A stretch of 64,000 nt of DNA from Planctomycetota bacterium (GTDB lineage: Bacteria > Planctomycetota > UBA1135 > GCA-002686595), in NCBI GenBank assembly GCA_029259605.1, contig JAJDEV010000097.1, forward strand, positions 59,533 through 123,532, read 5' to 3'. The position numbers and the translations under genes were made by a program. A model generated the notes under the pieces. The model did not search any database. It saw only the letters and a program-made list of their open reading frames with translations, and was not told the DNA's origin. Within the stretch, counting starts at the first letter, position 1; the number at the start of each line of letters is the position of its first letter. Shown here in pieces: positions 8,126 to 18,940 of this stretch.

Positions 8126-9255
8126 GCTGCCGCCGCGTCGCGCGCCGCGCGCCCGACGGCGAGTGCGTGTGCGGGAGCGTCGAGCGCGCGCTGCACGGCC
8201 GCGGCCAGATCGCGCGGTTCCGCGGACGCGGCGAGCAATGCGGTCTCGCCGTCGGTCAAGACGCTCGCCAGCGTCGCGACCGGCGCGGCGACGATCGGCG
8301 CGCCCGTTGCCATCGCCTCGAACAGCTTCAGCGGTGAGGTGTAGCGCTCCGAGCGCGCGTCGCGCGACGCGGGCAGGACGATCAGGTCGGCGCGCGCGAG
8401 CTCGCGGGGCACGTCCGCCGCGCCGACGTGGCCGACGAACTCGACGCGCGCGCGCAGATCCGGATCGCGTTCGGCGCGCGCCGTCAGGCGTTCGAGCTCC
8501 TGCGCCGGGTGCCCGCCGATCAGGCGCAAGCGCACGCGCTCCGGAAGGTGCGCGAGCATGTCGAGCAGCGACTCGACGCCCTTGTGCGGAAACAGGCTGC
8601 CCGCGTAGCAGAGCGTGATCGCTTCCCGCCCGAGGTCCGGATGCGCGACGCCGTCGAAGCGCTCGAAGTCGACGCCGTCGGGGACGATCGTGATCGGCGC
8701 CTTGGGTGCGAACGCGATGCGCAAGTCCTCGGCCAGCGGTTCGCAGATCGCGGTGAGCTGGTCGGCCTCGCGCGCGAGCCGCGCTTCCTCGGCGCGGACC
8801 TTCACCGCCCGCGCTTCGTCGCCCGCGTCGCGCGCGACCACATGCTCGAGGTTGTGGAACTCGTAGAGGAAGCGCGCGGCGCGACCGAAGCGCTTGCGCA
8901 ACCCGAGTACGAACAGCGCCTGACGCCGCTGGCGCGCGTAGAACGCGACGCGTGCGGATCCCGTGGCGAGCAGCTTCGCGAGCTGGCACCGGTACACGAG
9001 ACCCGCGATGCCCTTGTGCCCCGCTCGCACCGCGTGCACGACGACGTTCGCGTGCGGCGCGCGTCCGAGCGCTGCGCCGAGGCGCGCGCGCGGATCGTCA
9101 CCGCGGGCGATGCGGAAGAAGAGGTGCACGCGCAGGCCAGCGCGTGCGAGCGCGTCGCCGGTCTGCGCGATCTGGATCGCGTGGGCCTGCGGGGACGGCA
9201 GCGTGAAGAGCTGCACGAGCGCGACCTCCTCGATACGTGTTCCGACCGACGTCAC
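8068..9255 (-). CDS. Glycosyltransferase family 4-like (GT-B fold)
   Basis: A 395-residue GT-B glycosyltransferase. The C-terminal Rossmann half shows LCYAGSLFPHKGVESLLDML, LIGGHP, EFVGHV and SPLKLFEAMATGAPIVA, the last containing the nucleotide-sugar-binding glutamate. The N-terminal half has LPSPQAHAIQIAQTGDALA, typical of GT4-type acceptor domains, which would transfer a sugar to a lipid-linked or polymer acceptor at the inner membrane. The start is a GTG at 9255. The gene converges on and overlaps the asparagine synthase gene by 58 bases, and is divergent from the kinase-like gene. It resembles transferases seen with PEP-CTERM/exosortase exopolysaccharide loci, though no exosortase is visible here. 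Confidence 0.85.
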   Translation of the reverse strand: MTSVGTRIEEVALVQLFTLPSPQAHAIQIAQTGDALARAGLRVHLFFRIARGDDPRARLGAALGRAPHANVVVHAVRAGHKGIAGLVYRCQLAKLLATGSARVAFYARQRRQALFVLGLRKRFGRAARFLYEFHNLEHVVARDAGDEARAVKVRAEEARLAREADQLTAICEPLAEDLRIAFAPKAPITIVPDGVDFERFDGVAHPDLGREAITLCYAGSLFPHKGVESLLDMLAHLPERVRLRLIGGHPAQELERLTARAERDPDLRARVEFVGHVGAADVPRELARADLIVLPASRDARSERYTSPLKLFEAMATGAPIVAAPVATLASVLTDGETALLAASAEPRDLAAAVQRALDAPAHALAVGRAARDAAAAYSWDRRAALIAGLLAKNM

Positions 9256-9410
9256 GGCGAGATCATCCTCGCTCCGCGCCGGGATTGCACGGGCGCGCCA
9301 GCTTGACTGGAGTCGCCGCGCGCCGGATCATCCGACGCAACGATGCGCGCGCGTTTCTTCGATCCCCTGCGGTGCCCGGAAACCGCGCCCGCGCCGTGAG
9401 CACCGCTTCG

Positions 9411-10181
9411 ATGGACGAGCCTCCGCGACGCCTGGCTGCCCCGGAATCGATCCGGCGCGGCGCGGTGCGCATCACGCGCTGGTTCGAGCTGCCACCCGAA
9501 GCCCAGGCCGCGGTCGACGAGTGGTTGCGCGACGGACGCCTCGTGCGCGGCGAGGCGTTCAAGGCGGGGCGTGTGCATCGCTGCGGGGAAGCCGTGCTCA
9601 AGCGCTTCGACCGCGGCGATGAGCACCGTTTGCGCGCGCTCTTTCCGGGCGATGCCGCGCTGCGCGAAGCACGGCGCGCGCACGCGATCCGACCCGTGCG
9701 TGCGCCCGAGCCGTGGGCCGCGTTGCGTTCGCCGCAGGGTGGCCTGCTCGTGAGCGAGTACGTCGCCGGCGCAACGCTGCGCACCGCGTGGGTCGAGTCG
9801 GAGGCCAGCCGCGCGGCGCTGCCCGAGTTTCTCGCCCGCATGCACTCGAACGGCGTCCTGCACGGCGATCCGCACGGCGAGAACATGCTGTGGACCGGCG
9901 ACGAGTGGCTGCTGCTCGACCTCGGCGGTTTGCGCCGCGGCTTGCACTGTTTGGTCCTGCGCGGCCAGCTGGTTCGGCGTCACTGGGCGCGCCTCGTGCA
10001 CGACGTCCTGTACGTCGACCCGAACGCCGAGTCGCAACTGCGCGCGCTCTTCGGAAACTATCTCGAGCGAGTCGCCCCGCGTCGCGACATCGCACGCGAC
10101 GCCGAAGCGGCTTGGTCCACGGTCCGACGCGGCGCCGCCGAGTACACCGCCCGCTGGGTGGCACAAGCGGCGCGCCGCTAG
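9411..10181 (+). CDS. Kdo/WaaP-like lipopolysaccharide kinase family protein
   Basis: A 256-residue small kinase-fold protein. The catalytic segment HGDPHGENMLW matches the HGDxHxxN loop of RIO/Kdo-kinase-like proteins, and LLLDLGG takes the place of DFG. A nucleotide-binding lysine is likely in GEAVLKRFDRG. Members such as WaaP and KdkA phosphorylate heptose or Kdo in the LPS core at the cytoplasmic membrane face. The ATG at 9411 is chosen; a GTG at 9396, five codons upstream, is equally possible. It is divergent from the glycosyltransferase (155 bases shared upstream region), which supports a role in envelope glycan modification. Confidence 0.75.
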   Translation: MDEPPRRLAAPESIRRGAVRITRWFELPPEAQAAVDEWLRDGRLVRGEAFKAGRVHRCGEAVLKRFDRGDEHRLRALFPGDAALREARRAHAIRPVRAPEPWAALRSPQGGLLVSEYVAGATLRTAWVESEASRAALPEFLARMHSNGVLHGDPHGENMLWTGDEWLLLDLGGLRRGLHCLVLRGQLVRRHWARLVHDVLYVDPNAESQLRALFGNYLERVAPRRDIARDAEAAWSTVRRGAAEYTARWVAQAARR

Positions 10182-10414
10182 CACGGATCCATCACCCTCC
10201 GACGATGGCGTGAGTTTCACCACGGGCTGCTAGCGCGCTCCGCGCGACGGCGACGGATTCCGAGGAAACCCGGGCGAGCCGAAGCATGCTGCTTTTCACC
10301 CCTTGCCGCATGCGCGAAGGGGCTTCCGGTCCCGCGTTCGCGCGCCATAACCGCGCCCTATCGCCGGCATCTGGACTTGCGATTGGTCGGACGGCGGTCG
10401 GTGGGCGAACCTGA

Positions 10415-12763
<2,349 letters not shown>

Positions 12764-12813
12764 TCGTCGCGCCCGCGACGGCCGGGCCAACCGAACCGTC
12801 AGGCATGTTCCGA

Positions 12814-12851
12814 AGAGCGAAGTGGAGCCCGAGCCGGCTCCACTTCGCTCT
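12814..12851 (+). terminator. Strong hairpin downstream of katG
   Basis: A perfect 16-bp inverted repeat: AGAGCGAAGTGGAGCC at 12814-12829 pairs with 12836-12851, leaving a 6-base loop. It lies 50 bases after the katG stop. There is no clear T-run after it, so it may act as a terminator of the low-U type or as a 3' mRNA stabiliser. Confidence 0.6.
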
Positions 12852-12994
12852 GTGCGTTTCGATGGTCGCTGCCCGAGGCGTCCGCGGCGTGGTTGGGGCG
12901 GGTTCGAGCGCTGACCTCGCGGTTCTGCCGGGAGGGGCGTAGGATGGGCACGACTCCGTTCGTCCGCCGCCGCAAAGGCCATTCGAGGGATGCT

Positions 12995-14767
12995 ATGAAG
13001 CGCTTCGACTCCCCGCTCGTCTGCTCGCTCGTTCTTCTCGCCGGTCCGGCCTTCGCCCAGGAGGGGTGGACCACGCCGACGCCGATCAAGCCGGCGGTGA
13101 ACGCGGGTTACATCTCGACGCTGTCGCCGACCGGGCACGCGTCCGCGACCCGCGCCACTTCGGGGGGCGCCAACGCGCTCTTCATCACGCCGGTTGGCGA
13201 TGCATCGACGATGGTCTCCGGAGTGACACCCGGTGGGTCGGGCGTGAACTCGTTCCAGTTCGCGCCGAACGGAGCGCACGTCGTGTTCGACGATCAGCTG
13301 CGCGACGTCTACGGCGTGCCGACGAACGATCCGACGGCAGCGTTTCCGCTCTCGGCGCCGCTGGTCGCCGGCGGCAAAGTGAGCAATCACTTCATCTCGC
13401 CGAACAGTGCGCGCGTCGTGTATCGCGCCGACCAGGAAGTGGTTGGCGCGACCGAGCTCTACAGCGTTCCGATCGACGGCAGCGCGGCGGCGATCAAGCT
13501 GAACGGGACGCTCGTCGCGGGCGGAGACGTCTTGACCGTGGCGTTCTCGCCGGACGGAAAGACGGTGCTCTACATCGCGGACCAGGAACTGGACGAGCAG
13601 CGCGATCTCTATAGCGTTCCGACGAACGGTTCCGCGGCGGCGCTGAAGGTCAACATCGGCGGCGGCCAGGACGTGTTCGGCGCGGCGGTCACGGCGGACG
13701 GCGCGACGATCGTCTTCGACTCGACGAGCGGCCTCTACTCGGCGCCGCTCGACGGCAGCGCGCCGCCGACGTACATCGGCGTCAGCAGCGGAGCGTGGCG
13801 CGCGCTGCTCTCACCCGACGGCCAACGCGTTGCTTGGCGTGTCGGATCGACGCTGTGGGTCGGATCGACCACGACCGGTGGCGCCGTCAGCCTCAGCTCG
13901 GGCGCCGACTACCTGGACAGCATCACCTTCTCACCCGACAGCCTGCGCGTCTTCTGGCAGGAGACGACCTACCTGACCGATGCGCCGGAGCCGGGCGCGG
14001 ACCGTCCGCCGCCGGGCGAGGACGAAGGCCTTCAGGAGCTGTGGAGCGCGAACTCGACCGGCGGCGGGGTCGCGCAGCTCGCGTCCGACTACTGGTACTC
14101 GTACGAGAGCTACTTCCGCTTCGCCGTCTCCGAGGACTCGGGGCACGTCGTGTATCAGAATTCCGATCACAACGAAGTCTGGAGCGTGCCTGCGACCGGG
14201 GGGGCGGCCGTTTCGATCGCGCCGACCGCCCCGGGACGCAAGCCGCTCTTCGTCGCGCGCGCGACGCGGCGCAACCACGTGTTCATCACGGAGCGCGACG
14301 CGAGCTTCATGGACGAACACCTGCTCCGCATCGCCATGAACGGGGCCGAGGAACCCGAGATCGTTGTCGCGCCGAACAATCCGTCGGACAACCTGACGTA
14401 CCTCGAGTCTTCGGCATCGGGGCGTCACGTCGTGTTCAGCGTCTACAACGGGGTCGAGACCATCCCGTACGCGACGTTGCGCAAGGTGCACCTCGACAAC
14501 ATCGCTCCGTACATCGGGCCGCAGTCCGGAGGGACGGTCGTCTGGCTGCGAGGCGACGGCTTCTCGGAGGAGACCGAGGTGTTCTTCGGCAAGCAGAAGG
14601 TGCCGGCGCTGTACGTCGACGACGAGACGTTGATCGTGACCTCGCCGCCTGCCCCGGCGATCTCGCCGCGCAAGAAGTTGCGGCGCGTCGGCGAGGTTGT
14701 CGACGTGAAGGTCCGCAACGTCGGGACCGAGTCGAAGCTCGCCGGAGCGTTCTCGTACTACCGCTAG
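12995..14767 (+). CDS. Exported TolB-like beta-propeller protein with C-terminal IPT/TIG domain
   Basis: A 590-residue secreted protein. Residues 1-22 are a signal peptide (SLVLLAGPAFAQ). Residues about 60-480 hold repeated PD40/TolB-type blades, each with a turn such as SPDGKTVLYIAD, APNGAHVVFDD or SPDSLRVFWQE. The C-terminal ~90 residues (YIGPQSGGTVVWLRGDGFSE, then FFGKQKVPAL) match an IPT/TIG immunoglobulin-like domain. Such proteins sit outside the cytoplasm and bind partners or polymers; no catalytic residues are evident. The ATG at 12995 is set by the signal peptide. No operon partner; the next gene starts 86 bases on. Confidence 0.85.
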   Translation: MKRFDSPLVCSLVLLAGPAFAQEGWTTPTPIKPAVNAGYISTLSPTGHASATRATSGGANALFITPVGDASTMVSGVTPGGSGVNSFQFAPNGAHVVFDDQLRDVYGVPTNDPTAAFPLSAPLVAGGKVSNHFISPNSARVVYRADQEVVGATELYSVPIDGSAAAIKLNGTLVAGGDVLTVAFSPDGKTVLYIADQELDEQRDLYSVPTNGSAAALKVNIGGGQDVFGAAVTADGATIVFDSTSGLYSAPLDGSAPPTYIGVSSGAWRALLSPDGQRVAWRVGSTLWVGSTTTGGAVSLSSGADYLDSITFSPDSLRVFWQETTYLTDAPEPGADRPPPGEDEGLQELWSANSTGGGVAQLASDYWYSYESYFRFAVSEDSGHVVYQNSDHNEVWSVPATGGAAVSIAPTAPGRKPLFVARATRRNHVFITERDASFMDEHLLRIAMNGAEEPEIVVAPNNPSDNLTYLESSASGRHVVFSVYNGVETIPYATLRKVHLDNIAPYIGPQSGGTVVWLRGDGFSEETEVFFGKQKVPALYVDDETLIVTSPPAPAISPRKKLRRVGEVVDVKVRNVGTESKLAGAFSYYR

Positions 14768-14853
14768 AAGCGCGAATCGAATCGGGCGATGCCACTCGAG
14801 CGCGCGATGCTGAGCGTGCCGCCGAAACGTTGAGGAGCCGGTAGACGCTGCGC

Positions 14854-15693
14854 ATGGCCTCGAAACGCAAACCGTTGACCACGCTCCTCGTCACGCTCGG
14901 GATCGGCTACGTCGCGATTTGTGCGGCGTTGTTTCTCTTCCAGGGGGCGCTGGTGTTCCTCCCGAGCCGCACCATCGCGCGCACGCCGGCGGACGAGGGG
15001 CTCGCGTTCCGCGAGGTCGAGTTGGTTGCGTCGGACGGCGAGCGCTTGTCCGCGTGGTTCCTTCCCACGCAGGAGCCGCGTGGGGCGTTGCTCTTCTGCC
15101 ACGGGAACGGCGGCAACATCGGCGATCGCATCGTGGGCGCGCGCGCGTTCGTCGACATGGGGGTCAGCGTGCTCCTGTTCGACTACCGCGGTTACGGCGC
15201 GAGCGAGGGGGCGCCGAGCGAGGAGGGCCTGTACCTCGACGCCGAGGCGGCGTTCGCCTTCCTGACCGTGCGCGAGGGCTTCGACGCGCACCGCGTCGCG
15301 GTCTACGGCGAGTCGCTCGGGGGTGCGGTCGCGATCGAGCTCGCGCGGCGGCACGACGTCGCGTGCACGATCACCGAGAGCGCGTTCGCGTCGATCCCGG
15401 CGATCGGCGCGGAGCTGTATCCGTGGCTCCCCGTGTCGCTCCTCGCGCGCATCCGCTTCGACAACGAGCGCAAGGCCGGCGAGCTCGACGCGCCGTGGCT
15501 CATCGTGCACAGCCGCGACGATCGCACCGTCCCGTTCGCGCACGCCGAACGGCTGCGCGAACGCGCGCGAGCATCCACCGAGCTGCTCGTCACCGGCGGC
15601 GATCACAACGACGGCGGCTTCCTCCTGCGCACCGAGTGGCGCGATCGCGTGCGCGCGTTTCTCCACGCGTCGCTTCCGACGCGCACGAAGTAG
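14854..15693 (+). CDS. Membrane-anchored alpha/beta hydrolase (Bem46/ABHD13-like)
   Basis: A 279-residue hydrolase with an N-terminal membrane anchor at about residues 9-31 (TLLVTLGIGYVAICAALFLF). The alpha/beta hydrolase core has the oxyanion HGNGGN segment (83-88), the nucleophile elbow GESLGG with Ser154, an acid in HSRDDRTVPF and the catalytic His in GGDHNDGGF. This order matches the Bem46/YfhR family of membrane-bound serine hydrolases, some of which act as depalmitoylases or lipid esterases. Substrate is not predictable. It converges on the sulfatase-like gene with an 11-base gap. Confidence 0.88.
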   Translation: MASKRKPLTTLLVTLGIGYVAICAALFLFQGALVFLPSRTIARTPADEGLAFREVELVASDGERLSAWFLPTQEPRGALLFCHGNGGNIGDRIVGARAFVDMGVSVLLFDYRGYGASEGAPSEEGLYLDAEAAFAFLTVREGFDAHRVAVYGESLGGAVAIELARRHDVACTITESAFASIPAIGAELYPWLPVSLLARIRFDNERKAGELDAPWLIVHSRDDRTVPFAHAERLRERARASTELLVTGGDHNDGGFLLRTEWRDRVRAFLHASLPTRTK

Positions 15694-15704
15694 GCCCGGC
15701 GCGG

Positions 15705-18179
15705 CTAGCGCAGCAGCTTCTCGACGGCGCTGCGGCCCGCTTCGACGACGGTCCGCTCGATGTCGAGCCCGAGCACGCCGAGAACGTAGGCCGTGCCCTG
15801 CCAGTCGATGCGCGTCATCTCGATCGGCGCGCGCCCGTCCGCGTCGTTCGCGAGCGGATCGGCGCCTGCGTCGAGCAGAGCCTCGGCCGCGTGCACGCGG
15901 CCGAGGAACGCGGCGGCGTGCAGCGGCGTCGCGCCCTTCGGGTCGCGCGCGTCGACATCCGCGCCCCGCTCGATCAGGAGCGCGACGATCGAGGCCTCAC
16001 CGCCGAGCGCGGCGCCGAGCAGGACCGAGGAGCCGTCCGTGTTGCGCGCATCGACCTTGGCGCTCCGCTCGAGCAGCAGGCGCACGACGCCGACATTTCC
16101 ATGGAGCGCGGCGACGAAGAGCGGTGTGCGGCCGTTCTCAGCGCTCGGATCGTTCGCGTTCGCGCCGTCGGAGAGCGCCGCGTCCACGGCTTGCGTGTCC
16201 CCGCTCCGCACCGCGTCGAAGAGCCTCGAGGTCGGGCTGCTCTCGGTCCGGGTCAACCCCAGCAACTCGGCGCACAGCTCGCGACCGGCGGCGACCTCGT
16301 CCCAATCGAGCGGGATGCCGAGCAGGTTGGCGATGTAGTCGGTCGTCGACACGGCAACCCGCGTCGAGGCGAGCGCGTCGTCACCGATGGCGCTCGTGAG
16401 CATCGGGTCCGCGCCTCGATCCATGAGGAGCTCGAGCACCTCGATCCGTCCCAGGAAGGCCGCGCCCATCAGCGGTGTCGAGCCGTCGCGGTTCGCGTCG
16501 TCGACGCCGGCGCCGGCCGCGAGGAGTGCCTTCGCGAACGGAACGTTGCCGGTCATGGCCGACCAGGAGAGCGGGCGCATGCCGAACGTCGGTTCGAGCG
16601 CGTTGGGGTCCGCGCCCGCGTCCAACGCCGCGCGCACGAGCTCGATGTCGTTCGCTCTCAGCGGGACCCAGACGTCCGGCGTCGGCTCGGCGTCCTCGTC
16701 GCCGACATAACCGAGCGCGCGCAATTGCTCGAGCACCTCCGGATCCATCGCGGTCGTGTCGTTCGTGTCCGCTTGCTCCCACTGGTTCGCGATGAACGTG
16801 CGCGCCTTGACCTCGAACGCCCGCGCGATGTCGGGGCGCGCGTCGGCGAGGTTGTTCGTCTCGCCCGGATCCGCGTCCACGTCGTAGAGCTCGACGCGCG
16901 GCTTCGCGAGAAGTTGCGTCGGCTTCTCGTTCAGGATGAACTTCCAGGAGCCGCTGCGCACGCTGACCATCAGCCCCGAGCCCTGTCCGATGACGCGCGC
17001 GAGCGGGTCCTCACGATGCTCGGACCAGATCTCGCGCGCGGCCGCCACGCCAGGCGCCTCCGCACCCGTCGCGAGCGGAACGAGGCTCGTGCCTTCGAGC
17101 CCCGCGGGCGCGTCGATGGCGAGCAGTTCGCACAGCGTCGGGTAGATGTCGATGCTGCGCACCGGCGTCGCGATGCGCTTTCCCGCCGGCAGCAACCCGG
17201 GCGCGTAGATCATCAGCGGGATGTGCAGCATCTCGTCGTAGAGGCTGTAGCCGTGGCTCGTCCCGCCGTGCTCGAAGAACTCGTCCCCGTGATCCGACGT
17301 GAAGACGAGGATCAGGTCTTCGCCCCAGCCGTCCTTCTGCAGCTTGTCCCACAGCACTTGCAGCTGGTCGTCGTTCGCGAGGATGTCGGCGTCGTACAGG
17401 TTGCTCGCGTGCTCGATGAAGGACGCCGAGTCGATGGACGTGCGGTCGAAGTTGTCCTGGGTCACGAAGAGCCCCGGAATATCGGGCCGGCTCCTCAAGA
17501 GCTTCTGCCACTCGTCGCGGAACTGCGCGTGGCGCTCGGGGTGCGCGAAGCGCTTCAGGTACTCGGGCTCGGGCTCGTACTCCTCGTGCGGATCGACCGA
17601 GTGCATGTAGAGCAGCATCGGCCAGTGGTCGGTCTCGTCGAGCCAGGCGAACGCGTGCGTGTTCAGCTTCTTGGCCGAGCCGCTCGCGAAGCGGATCGAA
17701 TCGCCGCGATTGATGGCCGTCGACTCGGTGAAGAGGTCGAAGCCCTGCGCGAAGTTCGACAGCAGGTTGCCCATGACGACGTTCGCCGAGAACCCCGCCG
17801 TGTACATGCCGTTCGCGCGCAAGACCTCCGGCCACGTCACGCTCTCCGCGGGCAACCGCTGATCCATCTTGTAGACGCCGGTCGTCGACGGGTACTGCGA
17901 CGTGAGCATCGCGGCCATCGACGGCTTCGTCCACGGGGCTTGGCTGTAGCAGTTCTCGAAGACGACCGAGCGCTCGGCCAGCCACTCGAGGAACGGCGTG
18001 GTCTCGCGCTCGTACCGGTCGTACCCGACGCGATCGCCGCGGCAGGTGTCCATCAGATAGAAGAGAACGCTGCGCTCGCGCGGAGCAGCAGCGTCGACCT
18101 GCGCGGCCTCGACCGGGCGCGCCGACAGGCCGGCGGCGACGAACGAGAGCGCGACGAGGCGAAGGAGGGGGTGTTGCAT
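15705..18179 (-). CDS. Exported sulfatase-like hydrolase fused to ankyrin repeats
   Basis: An 824-residue exported protein. Residues 1-25 are a signal peptide starting at MQHPLLRLVAL; an ATG nine bases upstream is an alternative. Residues about 35-480 are an alkaline-phosphatase/sulfatase fold: LMDTCRGDRVGYDRYERET, the metal-binding FTSDHGDEF and GTSHGYSLYDE. At the site where sulfatases have Cys/Ser-x-Pro-Ser-Arg this protein has T-K-P-S-M (Thr84 in APWTKPSMAAMLTS), so no formylglycine can form and Thr is the likely nucleophile. An LRALGYV motif near 486 links to about six ankyrin repeats (510-800). The substrate may be a phosphate or phosphonate ester or another sulfate-like group. Confidence 0.88.
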   Translation of the reverse strand: MQHPLLRLVALSFVAAGLSARPVEAAQVDAAAPRERSVLFYLMDTCRGDRVGYDRYERETTPFLEWLAERSVVFENCYSQAPWTKPSMAAMLTSQYPSTTGVYKMDQRLPAESVTWPEVLRANGMYTAGFSANVVMGNLLSNFAQGFDLFTESTAINRGDSIRFASGSAKKLNTHAFAWLDETDHWPMLLYMHSVDPHEEYEPEPEYLKRFAHPERHAQFRDEWQKLLRSRPDIPGLFVTQDNFDRTSIDSASFIEHASNLYDADILANDDQLQVLWDKLQKDGWGEDLILVFTSDHGDEFFEHGGTSHGYSLYDEMLHIPLMIYAPGLLPAGKRIATPVRSIDIYPTLCELLAIDAPAGLEGTSLVPLATGAEAPGVAAAREIWSEHREDPLARVIGQGSGLMVSVRSGSWKFILNEKPTQLLAKPRVELYDVDADPGETNNLADARPDIARAFEVKARTFIANQWEQADTNDTTAMDPEVLEQLRALGYVGDEDAEPTPDVWVPLRANDIELVRAALDAGADPNALEPTFGMRPLSWSAMTGNVPFAKALLAAGAGVDDANRDGSTPLMGAAFLGRIEVLELLMDRGADPMLTSAIGDDALASTRVAVSTTDYIANLLGIPLDWDEVAAGRELCAELLGLTRTESSPTSRLFDAVRSGDTQAVDAALSDGANANDPSAENGRTPLFVAALHGNVGVVRLLLERSAKVDARNTDGSSVLLGAALGGEASIVALLIERGADVDARDPKGATPLHAAAFLGRVHAAEALLDAGADPLANDADGRAPIEMTRIDWQGTAYVLGVLGLDIERTVVEAGRSAVEKLLR

Positions 18180-18259
18180 GCCTTGCATAGGCGTGATTCG
18201 ACCCCGTATTCGCCGCGCGTCCACTCAAAAGACGACGCGGATGCCCGTTCGCGCGCCGG

Positions 18260-18826
18260 CTACTCGTCCTGACTCGGCATGGGCGCGAGGCTGAGCGTGA
18301 GGGCGTACGGCGTCCCGCGCTCGTCGTGCAGCTCGCCGAGCAGTTGGTAGAGCTCGTGGAGCTTGGCGCTCAGCCGCGTGCGACCGCTGGGTGTCAGGCG
18401 GGCGACGCGATGTCCGAGCACGACGTTGCGGTGCCGGCCGCCGAGCACGCTGGAGGGATCCTCGATCGCGCGCTCCTGCAGGTTCATGGCCGAGCGGAGG
18501 GCGGAGCGCGCGATCTTGCGCCGCGCCTCGCGCGCGTCGGACGAGTCGTCGTCGGGGTCGAGTTCGAGGCGCGCCGCCGGGAGGCGGTAGATCGTCGCAG
18601 GACGCTTGGACGTGGGCCGCTCGCCCGCCTCCTCGACGAGACCCGCGTCGACGAGCGGGCGCAGGTGGTGGTAAAGCGTCTTCGGGCTGCGTCCCAAGTG
18701 GCGCGCCAGGTCGTCGACGGTGGCGGGCTGCGCGGCCATCAGCGCCTCGAGCAGCTCGATGCGGCGAGCGGAGGCGATGAGGCGCATCGCTTTGCCTCGA
18801 ACGCGGTGCACGGTTTCTCGAGCCAT
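18260..18826 (-). CDS. Winged-helix transcriptional regulator (ArsR-like)
   Basis: A 188-residue regulator. The N-terminal winged helix spans about residues 15-75: ARRIELLEALMAAQPATVDD, then LARHLGRSPKTLYHHLRPLV as the recognition region. The C-terminal half is helical and charged without metal-binding cysteines, so it is not a classic metal-responsive ArsR. The ATG at 18826 is preferred over the very long antisense-driven extension upstream. It is divergent from the aspartyl protease gene at 18941 across an AT-rich region holding an inverted repeat, which suggests it controls that gene and itself. A clear paralogue (LADELGRSPESLYYHLRAL) lies at 51337-51888. Confidence 0.82.
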   Translation of the reverse strand: MARETVHRVRGKAMRLIASARRIELLEALMAAQPATVDDLARHLGRSPKTLYHHLRPLVDAGLVEEAGERPTSKRPATIYRLPAARLELDPDDDSSDAREARRKIARSALRSAMNLQERAIEDPSSVLGGRHRNVVLGHRVARLTPSGRTRLSAKLHELYQLLGELHDERGTPYALTLSLAPMPSQDE

Positions 18827-18854
18827 GCACGGAGTGTAGGCTCGATAAGTACAG

Positions 18855-18876
18855 AAAAGGAAGAAAGCTGACTTTT
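18855..18876. promoter_or_regulatory. AT-rich inverted repeat between regulator and protease genes
   Basis: AAAAG (18855-18859) and CTTTT (18872-18876) form a short inverted repeat with a 12-base spacer, inside an AT-rich island (about 18845-18885) that stands out in this GC-rich DNA. It lies in the 114-base gap between divergent genes. A similar 12-base-spaced repeat lies next to the paralogous regulator at 51915-51940. Operator function is inferred. Confidence 0.35.
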
Positions 18877-18940
18877 TCAACAACGCTCCGAAGCGCGCGC
18901 GTAAGGTCGGACTCACGCAACCCCGAAACGAGTCCGTCCC

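Noticed and set aside
10179..10234. A further degenerate copy of the repeat-element ends (TAGCACGGATCC... to ...CGGGCTGCTAG) after the Kdo-kinase-like gene
   Set aside because: The left end resembles the element and again includes a TAG stop, but the right end aligns poorly and the middle is unrelated. Too weak to call.
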